A stretch of DNA of 64,000 nucleotides from Lysobacter sp. (GTDB taxonomy: Bacteria; Pseudomonadota; Gammaproteobacteria; Xanthomonadales; Xanthomonadaceae), in contig JASLDW010000089.1 in assembly GCA_030151365.1 (NCBI GenBank), positions 1 through 64,000 on the forward strand, in the 5' to 3' direction. The first letter of the stretch is position 1, and every line of letters begins with the position of its first letter. The translations under genes were made by a program, and so were the position numbers. Of this stretch, positions 38,470 through 45,545 are shown in pieces. Under the pieces are notes generated by a model, which was not told where the DNA came from, searched no databases, and saw nothing but the letters and a program-made list of their open reading frames with translations.

Positions 38470-39474
38470 TTATTGCTTCGCCAACGCAGCCATCACCGCC
38501 TTCTGCACGTGCAGGCGGTTCTCGGCTTCGTCGATGGCGATGCAGTTGGGCGAATCCATCACGCCGTCGGTCGCCTTGACGTTGCGGCGCAACGGCAGGC
38601 AGTGCGAGAACACGCCGTTGTTGGTCAAGCCCATCTTGCGTTCGTCGACGATGAAGTGCTTGAACTGGTCGCGGATCGGCTTTTCGCGTTCCCAGTTGCC
38701 GAAATACGGCAGCGCGCCCCAGCTCTTGGCGTAGACGACGTCGGCATCGCGGTAGGCGCTGTCGATGTCATGACTGACGGTGAGCGAACCGCCGCTCTCG
38801 GCGACGTTCTGCGCCGCCCAGCCCATGTAGCGCTCGTCGAGCAGGTACTCCTCGGTCGGGCACAGCAGGGTCACGTCCATGCCCATACGCGTGGCGATCG
38901 TCAGCGCCGAGTTGGCGACCGCGGTGTTGAGCGCCTTCGGGTGGTAGGTCCAGGTCAGCACGTATTTCTTGCCGCGCAGATCGGTCGTGCCGAAATGTTC
39001 CTGCAACGCCAGCGCATGCGCCAGTTCCTGGCAGGGATGGGTGATCGTCTCCATGTTGATCACCGGCACCGTCGAATACTTGGCGAAGCCGTTGAGCACG
39101 CGATCCTGGCGATCGATCGACCAATCGACGAACTTCGGGAAGGCGCGCACGCCGATCAGGTCGACATAGCGCGACAGCACCTTGGCCACTTCGGCGATGT
39201 GTTCCTCGGCCTCGCCGTCCATCACCGTGCCGAAGTCGAATTCGATCGGCCACGCGTCCTTGCCCGGCTGCAGCACCACCGCATGGCCGCCCAACTGGAA
39301 CGTGCCCAGTTCGAAACTGGTGCGGGTGCGCAGCGACGAATTGAAGAACACCAGCGCCACGCCCTTGCCTTTCAGCGCATCGCCGAACTTGTGCTGCTTG
39401 TAGCTGGCGGCATCGGCTAGCACGGCGTCAAGCTCGGCGCGGGTCCAGTCCTGGGTATTGAGGAAATGCTTCAT
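38470..39474 (-). CDS. argF': N-acetylornithine carbamoyltransferase
   Basis: Carbamoylates N-acetyl-L-ornithine to N-acetylcitrulline. 334 residues from ATG 39474. A TTG at 39486 is a less likely start. The carbamoyl-phosphate site is SSLRTRTSFE and the second conserved site is THPCQELAHAL. Specificity for acetylornithine is indicated by QPGKDAWPIEF, where the Xanthomonas enzyme has its key Glu, and by LPLRRNVKATD, which holds the lysine reported to be carboxylated there. It is the first structural gene of the arg operon, with a leader region carrying a terminator just upstream. Confidence 0.93.
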   Translation of the reverse strand: MKHFLNTQDWTRAELDAVLADAASYKQHKFGDALKGKGVALVFFNSSLRTRTSFELGTFQLGGHAVVLQPGKDAWPIEFDFGTVMDGEAEEHIAEVAKVLSRYVDLIGVRAFPKFVDWSIDRQDRVLNGFAKYSTVPVINMETITHPCQELAHALALQEHFGTTDLRGKKYVLTWTYHPKALNTAVANSALTIATRMGMDVTLLCPTEEYLLDERYMGWAAQNVAESGGSLTVSHDIDSAYRDADVVYAKSWGALPYFGNWEREKPIRDQFKHFIVDERKMGLTNNGVFSHCLPLRRNVKATDGVMDSPNCIAIDEAENRLHVQKAVMAALAKQ

Positions 39475-39513
39475 CGGAATATTCAACGGGAAGAAAATGA
39501 CGGGGAAGAAACG

Positions 39514-39539
39514 AAAAAGCCCGGCGCGGGGCCGGGCTT
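39514..39539 (-). terminator. Intrinsic terminator in the arg leader (candidate attenuator)
   Basis: On the minus strand a 9-bp GC-rich stem (39531-39539 with 39517-39525, AAGCCCGGC / GCCGGGCTT, five-base loop) is followed by TTTTT. It lies 40 bases before argF' and points into the arg operon. An upstream segment (39565-39573) can pair with the 5' arm (39530-39540, two-base bulge), which would prevent the terminator. It could instead simply end the hutF transcript. Confidence 0.72.
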
Positions 39540-39577
39540 CACTTGGCTGCTGACGCAGCGATTCGAACCGGCCGGAG

Positions 39578-39667
39578 TCAGTGCTCGTACGGTCGGCGCG
39601 CGCGCGACGTCATGCCGCTGGCCATGGCGGCGGCAGACAAATAGATGGCGTCGGTGCAAGTGCGCAT
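39578..39667 (-). CDS. Putative arginine leader peptide
   Basis: A 29-codon open frame (ATG 39667, TGA 39578-39580) lies between hutF and argF'. It has Arg at codons 2, 22, 24 and 25. The last three fall in SRARRPYEH near the stop, 13 to 22 bases upstream of it. The stop is immediately followed by the segment that can form the antiterminator. This is the layout expected of a translation-controlled attenuator. A GAGA lies upstream of the ATG as a weak ribosome-binding site. Coding is not proven, because the region could be non-coding and the Arg codons a chance effect of high GC. Confidence 0.42.
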   Translation of the reverse strand: MRTCTDAIYLSAAAMASGMTSRARRPYEH

Positions 39668-39708
39668 CCGGCGATTCTCGCACCCCTTGTGGTGCACCGC
39701 AACCATGG

Positions 39709-40947
39709 TTACCCCTGCAACAACCGGCCCAGTGCCTGGCGGTAACGGGCCTCGATGGCTTCGCGGGCGACGTGCCGCCCCTCGGTGACCACCTCGCGTC
39801 CCGCCACTTCGACCCTCTTCACCGCGGGTCGATTGCCCGAGAACACCCAGCGATCAGCCACATCGGTGTCGGTGGCAGCAGCCAGGATCGGCGCCTCCGC
39901 ATCCAGCACCACCCGATCCTGTTGTGCGAAACCGGTCGCCTGCGCGGCGCTGGCGGCGACGCCGGCCAGCAGGGTTTCGCCGACACTGGGCGACGCCGGG
40001 CCGATGGCGATGTTGCGGCGCTGGCGTTGCAGGCGCTGGCCGTATTCCAGCCAGCGCAGCTCCTCGATCGGCGACACCGAGATATGCGAATCGGAGCCGA
40101 TGCCCCAGCGTCCGCCATGGTCAAGGTAGTCGCGGAACGGGAAGAACCCGTCGCCAAGGTTGGCTTCGGTGGTGGTGCAGATCGCCGCGGTCGCGCCCGA
40201 CTTCGCCAGCGCGTCGATCTCGCCGGCATCGAGATGGGTCGCATGCACCAGCGTCCAGCGCGCATCGACGTGGGCATGATCGAACAGCCAGCGCACCGGA
40301 CGTTGTCCGCGCACGGCGACGCATTCCTCCACTTCTGCCATCTGTTCGGCGATATGGATGTGGATGCGCGCATCATTCGGCAACCCGACGATGACGTCGT
40401 GCATCGCTGCCGCCGGCACCGCACGCAGGCTATGCAAGGCGCAGCCGACGCGCAACGATTCGTCCTCGTCCTTGCGCAAGATGTCGATCAGGCGCATATA
40501 GGCATCGACGTCATGCCCGAAACGGCGCTGGCGTTCCGACAACGGTCGTCCATCGAAACCACCGGTCATGTACAGGACCGGCAGCAAGGTCAGGCGGATA
40601 CCGGTCTCGCGTGCGGCTTCGATCAGCGCGCGCGACATCGCCGCGGGATCGCCATAGGAACGGCCATCGGGCTGATGATGGAGATAGTGGAATTCACAGA
40701 CCGTGGTGTAGCCGGCTTCCAGCATCTCCACATACAACTGCGATGCCACCGCATGCAGCGATTCGGGATCGAAGCGCGACGCCAGCGCGTACATGGTTTC
40801 GCGCCAGGTCCAGAACGAATCCTCGGGATGGGTCTGGCGTTCGCCCAGTCCGGCCATCGCGCGCTGGAAGGCATGCGAGTGGAGATTGGCGATGCCTGGC
40901 ATCTGCCAGCCGGCGGACGTGCGTTGCATGAGGGCTGCGTTCGGCAT
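39709..40947 (-). CDS. hutF: Formimidoylglutamate deiminase
   Basis: Converts N-formimidoyl-L-glutamate to N-formyl-L-glutamate plus ammonia in the five-step histidine pathway. 412 residues from ATG 40947. Amidohydrolase zinc residues are NLHSHAFQRAMAG (HxH), HIHIAEQ and the Asp of GSDSHIS, and the family-specific ALHSLRAV and LVHATH are present. About 30 N-terminal residues found in Pseudomonas HutF, which form a beta strand of the composite domain, appear to be missing. The same frame is open upstream but runs into the divergent ClC gene. Only 41 bases separate its stop from the arg leader peptide. Confidence 0.88.
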   Translation of the reverse strand: MPNAALMQRTSAGWQMPGIANLHSHAFQRAMAGLGERQTHPEDSFWTWRETMYALASRFDPESLHAVASQLYVEMLEAGYTTVCEFHYLHHQPDGRSYGDPAAMSRALIEAARETGIRLTLLPVLYMTGGFDGRPLSERQRRFGHDVDAYMRLIDILRKDEDESLRVGCALHSLRAVPAAAMHDVIVGLPNDARIHIHIAEQMAEVEECVAVRGQRPVRWLFDHAHVDARWTLVHATHLDAGEIDALAKSGATAAICTTTEANLGDGFFPFRDYLDHGGRWGIGSDSHISVSPIEELRWLEYGQRLQRQRRNIAIGPASPSVGETLLAGVAASAAQATGFAQQDRVVLDAEAPILAAATDTDVADRWVFSGNRPAVKRVEVAGREVVTEGRHVAREAIEARYRQALGRLLQG

Positions 40948-40994
40948 CCCGGCATTGTGCCGGATGCCCGCGCGCACGTGCGAGAATGCCCGAT

Positions 40995-42314
40995 ATGGAT
41001 CCGCAGCCGCACGCCCCCATCCTGCTCGCTTCGTCCGAGAGCTGGCGTCGGCGCATGGCGCTGTGGTGTGGCGCCGTCGTGGTCGCACTGGCGTCGATCC
41101 TGTTCGCCAAGGGCAGCGACGCCGCCTTCCGCGGTTTCATGTGGCTGCATCGCCATTGGCCACTGGCATCACTGGCCCTGCCGCCCCTGATGTTCGGTTT
41201 TCTGTCATGGATTACCGCGCGCGGCATGCAGGCCACGCGCGGCAGCGGCATCCCCCAGGTCATCGCCGCACTCGAGCAACCGGTCGAATGGCGCGAAGCG
41301 CAACTCTCCCCGAGGATCGCCTTCGCCAAGTTGGGGCTCACACTCGCCGGTTTGCTGGGTGGCGCGTCGATCGGGCGCGAAGGCCCGACTGTCCACATCG
41401 GTGCCGGGCTGATGCACTGGATCGGCCGGCGCTTCGGTTTCGATGATCCGCAACAGGGCGCGCGCTTCCTGCTGGCCGGCGGCGCGGCGGGAATCGCCGC
41501 GGCATTCAACACACCGTTGGCGGGCGTCGTGTTCGCCATCGAGGAACTCGGTGGCGCCTTCGAGCATCGCTTCTCGGGTACGCTGCTGACGGCCGTCATC
41601 ATCGGCGGCGTGGTTTCGCTCGGTCTACTGGGCGATTACGTCTACTTCGGCCACGTTTCCACACGGATCGCCTTCGGCAGCGGCTGGCTGGCAGTGCCGG
41701 CCTGCGCAATCCTGTGCGGGCTCGCCGGCGGTCTATTCAGTCGCGCCCTGCTCGCATTGACCGCACCCGACACTCCGGTGCTCGGTACACTGCGCAGTCG
41801 TCATCCGGTCCTGCTCGCAATTGCCTGCGGCATCGCCCTGTCATTGCTCGGATATTTCCTGGGCGACGGCATCTTCGGTACCGGCTATGCGCAAGCGCGT
41901 GGCGCGTTGCTGCAACAGGACCTTCCCGGCGGCGGCTTCGGCATCGCCAAGTTGTTCGCCAACCTGGTGTCCTATCTCGCCGGCATTCCGGGCGGCCTGT
42001 TTTCACCGGCACTTGCCGCCGGCGCGGGACTCGGCCAGAACCTGGCGCCACTGTTCCCCGCGGCACCGGCATCGGCGGTGGTGCTGCTCGGCATGTGCGG
42101 CTACCTGTCGGGCGTGACCCAGGCGCCGCTGACTTCGGCCATCATCACCATGGAGATGACCGACAGCAGCGACATGTTGTTGCCGATCCTCGCGGTGGCG
42201 TTGATCGCGCGCACGACGTCGATGCTGGTCTGCCGGATGCCGGTCTACAAGGCGCTGGCACTGCGCCTGCTGCTGCAATCACCCGTGGCTTCAACGAAGA
42301 CTACGCATGACTGA
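40995..42314 (+). CDS. ClC-family chloride channel/antiporter
   Basis: 439 residues from ATG 40995, with GAGA nine bases upstream. ATG 40986 is an alternative. The selectivity-filter motifs are present in order: GSGIPQV, GREGP with the gating Glu, and GIPGGLFSPALAAGAG. The internal proton-transfer Glu position is covered by FAIEELGG. It is therefore likely a Cl-/H+ antiporter of the bacterial ClcA type without CBS domains. It sits between hutF (divergent, 47 bases between starts) and hutI, whose ATG overlaps its end by eight bases. Confidence 0.9.
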   Translation: MDPQPHAPILLASSESWRRRMALWCGAVVVALASILFAKGSDAAFRGFMWLHRHWPLASLALPPLMFGFLSWITARGMQATRGSGIPQVIAALEQPVEWREAQLSPRIAFAKLGLTLAGLLGGASIGREGPTVHIGAGLMHWIGRRFGFDDPQQGARFLLAGGAAGIAAAFNTPLAGVVFAIEELGGAFEHRFSGTLLTAVIIGGVVSLGLLGDYVYFGHVSTRIAFGSGWLAVPACAILCGLAGGLFSRALLALTAPDTPVLGTLRSRHPVLLAIACGIALSLLGYFLGDGIFGTGYAQARGALLQQDLPGGGFGIAKLFANLVSYLAGIPGGLFSPALAAGAGLGQNLAPLFPAAPASAVVLLGMCGYLSGVTQAPLTSAIITMEMTDSSDMLLPILAVALIARTTSMLVCRMPVYKALALRLLLQSPVASTKTTHD

Positions 42315-43524
42315 TTCATCCGATAACGGACTCCTGATCGGGCCAACCCTCGCCACGCTGGATGATGATTCCGGCTACGGCCTGGTCGAGAACGGCGCAC
42401 TGGCCTGGCGCGACGGCCGCATTGCCTACGCCGGATCGCGCGCAGCACTACCCGTGGAACTCTCCACCATCGCCACGCCGATCGAGGCGACGGGACTGGT
42501 CACCCCGGGACTGGTCGACTGCCATACCCACGTCGTCTTCGCCGGCGACCGTGCCGGCGAATTCGAGCTGCGCCTGCAGGGCGCGAGCTACGAAGAGATC
42601 GCCCGCGCCGGCGGCGGCATCCTCTCCAGCGTGCGTGCGGTACGTGCCGCCAGCGAGGAAGAATTGCTGGAAACCTCCGAGCCGCGCGTGCTCGACCTGA
42701 TCGCCGACGGCGTGACCACGCTCGAGATCAAGTCCGGCTACGGCCTCGACTTCGACAACGAACGCAAGATGCTGCGGGTCGCGCGCGCACTCGGCGAGCG
42801 CACCGGCATCACCGTGCGCACCACCTATCTCGCCGCCCATGCATTGCCGCCGGAATACGCCGGACGCGCGGACGATTACATCGCCGCCGTGATCGACTGG
42901 CTGCCGCGCCTGCATGCGGAAGGACTGGTCGATGCCGTCGACGCCTTCTGCGAAGGCATCGGTTTCTCGCCCGCGCAGACACGGCGCGTGTTCGAGGCCG
43001 CGCGCGCGCTGGGTTTGCCGGCGAAACTCCATGCCGACCAGTTGAGCGATCTCGGCGGCGCAGCGCTGGCCGCGGAATTCGGTGGACTCTCCGCCGACCA
43101 CATCGAACACACATCGGAAGCCGGCGTGCGCGCGATGGCGGAATCCGGCACCGTCGCGGTGCTGCTGCCCGGCGCGTTCCATGTGTTGCGTGAAACCAAA
43201 TTGCCCCCACTCGAGCTGCTGCGTCGGTACGGCGTACCGATGGCCGTCGCCACCGACTGCAATCCCGGCACCTCGCCGTTGCGTTCGCTGCGCCAGGCGA
43301 TGCAGCTGGCCACCATGCATTTCCGCCTGACGCCCGAGGAAGCCCTGCGCGGCGCGACCACACACGCGGCGCGCGCGCTCGCGCTGGCCGATCGCGGCAT
43401 ATTGCGCGTCGGACAACACGCCGATTTCGTGCTGTGGAACGTCGCGCAACCGGCGGAACTCTGCTACTGGCTGGGCGGACGCCTTGCGCGGTCCGTGTAT
43501 TCCAACGGCAAACGCGTCGCCTGA
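42307..43524 (+). CDS. hutI: Imidazolonepropionase
   Basis: Third histidine-degradation step: 4-imidazolone-5-propionate to N-formimidoyl-glutamate. 405 residues. Metal-site HxH is in VDCHTHVVFAGDRAGEF, the substrate and zinc regions include KSGYGLD, KLHADQLSD and VATDCNPGTS. Its start overlaps the ClC transporter by eight bases, so expression is probably linked to that gene. Its product feeds HutF, encoded just upstream on the other strand. Confidence 0.94.
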   Translation: MTDSSDNGLLIGPTLATLDDDSGYGLVENGALAWRDGRIAYAGSRAALPVELSTIATPIEATGLVTPGLVDCHTHVVFAGDRAGEFELRLQGASYEEIARAGGGILSSVRAVRAASEEELLETSEPRVLDLIADGVTTLEIKSGYGLDFDNERKMLRVARALGERTGITVRTTYLAAHALPPEYAGRADDYIAAVIDWLPRLHAEGLVDAVDAFCEGIGFSPAQTRRVFEAARALGLPAKLHADQLSDLGGAALAAEFGGLSADHIEHTSEAGVRAMAESGTVAVLLPGAFHVLRETKLPPLELLRRYGVPMAVATDCNPGTSPLRSLRQAMQLATMHFRLTPEEALRGATTHAARALALADRGILRVGQHADFVLWNVAQPAELCYWLGGRLARSVYSNGKRVA

Positions 43525-43556
43525 CCATTCGTCCCGACCTTGATGGAGATCGCACC

Positions 43557-44756
43557 ATGAAACCCCTGCGTTCCCTGCTTGCCGCCGCCCTCCTCGCCGC
43601 ATTGCCGACACTCGCTTTGGCGCAGGGGACGCCCGCTGCACGCAAGCTGGCGCACGACGCCATCATCGTCGATACCCATATCGACGGCCCCGAGATGCTG
43701 CAGGACGGTTGGCGCGATCTCGGCCAGCGCACCGATCGCGAATTCGACTGGCCGAAGGCGCAACAAGGCGGGCTCAAGGTCGCCTTCATGTCGATCTATA
43801 CCTCGCCCAAGCAGGACGCCGAGGACAAGGCCTACCAGGTCGCCAACGCGATGATCGATTCGATCGAGGCGCTGGTGCAACGCCATCCCGGCAAATTCGC
43901 ACTGCTGCGCTCGCCGCGCGATGTCGCCCGACGCAAGCCCGGCGTCGTGCTGCTGCCGTTCGGCATGGAAAACGGCGCACCGATCGGCAGTGATCTTCGC
44001 CGCCTGCAATTCTTCTACGACCGCGGCGTGCGCTACATCACCCTCGCCCACAGCGCCGCCAATCGCATCGCCGATTCTTCCTATGGCGTCGAACGCAAGT
44101 GGCACGGCCTCAGCCCCTTCGGGCGCGACGTGGTGAAGGAGATGAATCGCCTCGGCATCATGATCGATGTCTCGCATCTGTCCGACGAGTCGGCGATGGA
44201 AGCAATCAGGCTGAGTCGCGTCCCGGTGATCGCCAGCCATTCCGGCATGCGCCATTTCACGCCCGGCTTCGAGCGCAACGCCAGCGACGACATCGCCAAG
44301 GCGATCGCGGCGAAAGGCGGCGTGGTGCAACTGACGTTCGGCACCGGCTTCGTCAATCCCAAGGCCGCCGCCGACATGCAGGCAAGTTTCCGCGCCCGCG
44401 AGGACTTGCGTCAGCGCAACCTCGCCGCCAAGGCCGCCGGCAAACCGACCGAAGACGAAGCCGAATTCGGTGCGCGCTGGGATCGCGAGCATCCCTCGCC
44501 CAAGACCGATATTTCCGCCGTGATCGACCAGGTCGTCTATGCGGTGAAGCTGCTCGGCGCCGACCACGTCGGCATCGGCTCCGATTTCGATGGCGTCGAC
44601 GGCAACCTGCCGACGCAGCTGCGGAGCGTCGCCGACTACCCGAACCTGGTCGCGGGATTGCAGGCGCGCGGCATCCGCGACGCCGACATCCGCAAGATCC
44701 TCGGCGGCAACCTGCTGCGGGTTTGGACGGCGGTGGAGAACGGCGCCAAGCGTTGA
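43557..44756 (+). CDS. Membrane dipeptidase-like M19 peptidase, exported
   Basis: 399 residues from ATG 43557, with a signal peptide (LLAAALLAALPTLALAQ). Renal-dipeptidase metal motifs are visible: IIVDTHIDGPE (HxD), DVSHLSD, VIASHSGMRH and GIGSDFDGVDG. It should cleave dipeptides, often with D- or dehydro-residues, in the periplasm. It is 32 bases after hutI. A strong hairpin follows its stop, shared with the convergent ribosomal-protein-THX gene. Confidence 0.9.
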   Translation: MKPLRSLLAAALLAALPTLALAQGTPAARKLAHDAIIVDTHIDGPEMLQDGWRDLGQRTDREFDWPKAQQGGLKVAFMSIYTSPKQDAEDKAYQVANAMIDSIEALVQRHPGKFALLRSPRDVARRKPGVVLLPFGMENGAPIGSDLRRLQFFYDRGVRYITLAHSAANRIADSSYGVERKWHGLSPFGRDVVKEMNRLGIMIDVSHLSDESAMEAIRLSRVPVIASHSGMRHFTPGFERNASDDIAKAIAAKGGVVQLTFGTGFVNPKAAADMQASFRAREDLRQRNLAAKAAGKPTEDEAEFGARWDREHPSPKTDISAVIDQVVYAVKLLGADHVGIGSDFDGVDGNLPTQLRSVADYPNLVAGLQARGIRDADIRKILGGNLLRVWTAVENGAKR

Positions 44757-44765
44757 TCCGCAAAA

Positions 44766-44793
44766 ACGAAGCCCCGCATTCGCGGGGCTTCGT
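44766..44793. terminator. Bidirectional intrinsic terminator
   Basis: A perfect 12-bp stem (44766-44777 with 44782-44793, ACGAAGCCCCGC / GCGGGGCTTCGT, loop ATTC) lies between the convergent dipeptidase and THX genes. The A-run before it gives a T-run on the minus strand, so it is stronger for the THX side. Confidence 0.82.
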
Positions 44794-44814
44794 CATTGCA
44801 GCGTGTCGCCGGAC

Positions 44815-44982
44815 TCAGGCCGACTTCGCTGCCTTCTTCGCGACCACCTTCTTGGCGGCGGCCTTCTTCACCGGCGCGGCGGCGGTGCCGGCTGCCTTGG
44901 TGACGGCCTTCGCGCTGCGGGCATTGCCGTAGCTGCTGCTGTAACGCTTGCCCTTGGCGGTCTTGCGGTCGCCCTTGCCCAT
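44815..44982 (-). CDS. 30S ribosomal protein THX (bTHX)-like small basic protein
   Basis: 55 residues. It begins MGKGDRKTAKGKRYSSSYGNAR, the recognisable THX core that binds the head of the 30S subunit. The remainder is a Lys/Ala repeat tail (KKAAAKKVVAKKAAK), longer than the 26-residue Thermus protein and histone-H1-like in composition. A GGGAGA site precedes the ATG by six bases. A terminator lies just downstream. Codon use is normal. Confidence 0.82.
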   Translation of the reverse strand: MGKGDRKTAKGKRYSSSYGNARSAKAVTKAAGTAAAPVKKAAAKKVVAKKAAKSA

Positions 44983-45052
44983 CGTGTTTCTCCCGTTCTG
45001 TGGTGCCCGGAGACTCGACGTGCCCGCGGCGTGTGTGGAATGACCGGTGATT

Positions 45053-45490
45053 TTAGCGCGCTTCGGCCGCGCAGCACAGACCGGCGTCGTGGCGGCGGCT
45101 GGCGCGCAGGTTGGCCAGGTGGGCCGAGGCGACCAGCAGGCCGCCCATTCCCATCGCCAGCACGTGCCAGATCAGCAGGTGGTGGAGGCGCGGGACCAGG
45201 ATTCCGGCCCACAGCACGAGGATGCCCAGCGCCATGGTCGCCGGGATGTGGTGCCGGCGGTGGCGGCGCCACGACGACAGCGTGCTGAGCAGCCCCACCA
45301 CCGAAACGAAGAGGACGAAGCCGATTTCGATGCGATCGCCGAACCAGGCCGCCGCGCCCAGCGTCGGGATCAACGCCAGCACCAGCGGCGCCGCCAGACA
45401 GTGGATCGCGCACAGGAACGAACCGGTCGCACCGATGCGGTCGATCCAGCCGTGCGCGGCATCATGACTTCTGGCATTGGTGGCGTTCAT
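45053..45490 (-). CDS. MerC-family membrane protein, Zur-linked (candidate zinc-uptake partner)
   Basis: 145 residues with four membrane helices, the MerC size and shape. A Cys pair in the first helix (Cys27 and Cys31 in LCAIHC) and a second pair at the C-terminus (Cys139-Cys140) match the metal-handling cysteines of MerC. A His cluster follows the second helix (WRRHRRHH, His77/80/81). The start is six bases from tandem Zur-box-like repeats shared with the divergent ZnuD-like receptor. MerC proteins are known for mercury uptake. Here the context says zinc, so it may be an inner-membrane zinc importer or a zinc donor/acceptor. That is inference. Confidence 0.8.
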   Translation of the reverse strand: MNATNARSHDAAHGWIDRIGATGSFLCAIHCLAAPLVLALIPTLGAAAWFGDRIEIGFVLFVSVVGLLSTLSSWRRHRRHHIPATMALGILVLWAGILVPRLHHLLIWHVLAMGMGGLLVASAHLANLRASRRHDAGLCCAAEAR

Positions 45491-45496
45491 TCACGC

Positions 45497-45537
45497 AACT
45501 ATATAACATTCACTATTGAAACTATATAACATTTCAA
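45497..45537. promoter_or_regulatory. Tandem Zur-box-like operator in a divergent promoter
   Basis: Two copies of AACTATATAACATT, 45497-45510 and 45520-45533, in direct orientation 23 bases apart. The second lies in a dyad TTGAAA-N10-TTTCAA (45516-45537), and TATAACATTTC matches one half of the known proteobacterial Zur box. The region is strikingly AT-rich and overlaps both candidate -10 elements (TATATA on each strand). With zinc present, Zur would shut off both the MerC-type gene and the receptor gene. Confidence 0.75.
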
Positions 45538-45545
45538 ATCACCCC

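Noticed and set aside
39561..39575. GGTTCGAATC on the minus strand, like a tRNA T-arm
   Set aside because: No 5-bp T-stem, acceptor stem or anticodon arm fits around it. It is better explained as part of the arg leader folding.
45516..45545. Upstream TTG start for the ZnuD-like receptor
   Set aside because: It lies inside the Zur-box dyad and gives an N-terminal extension before the signal peptide; ATG 45546 is more plausible.
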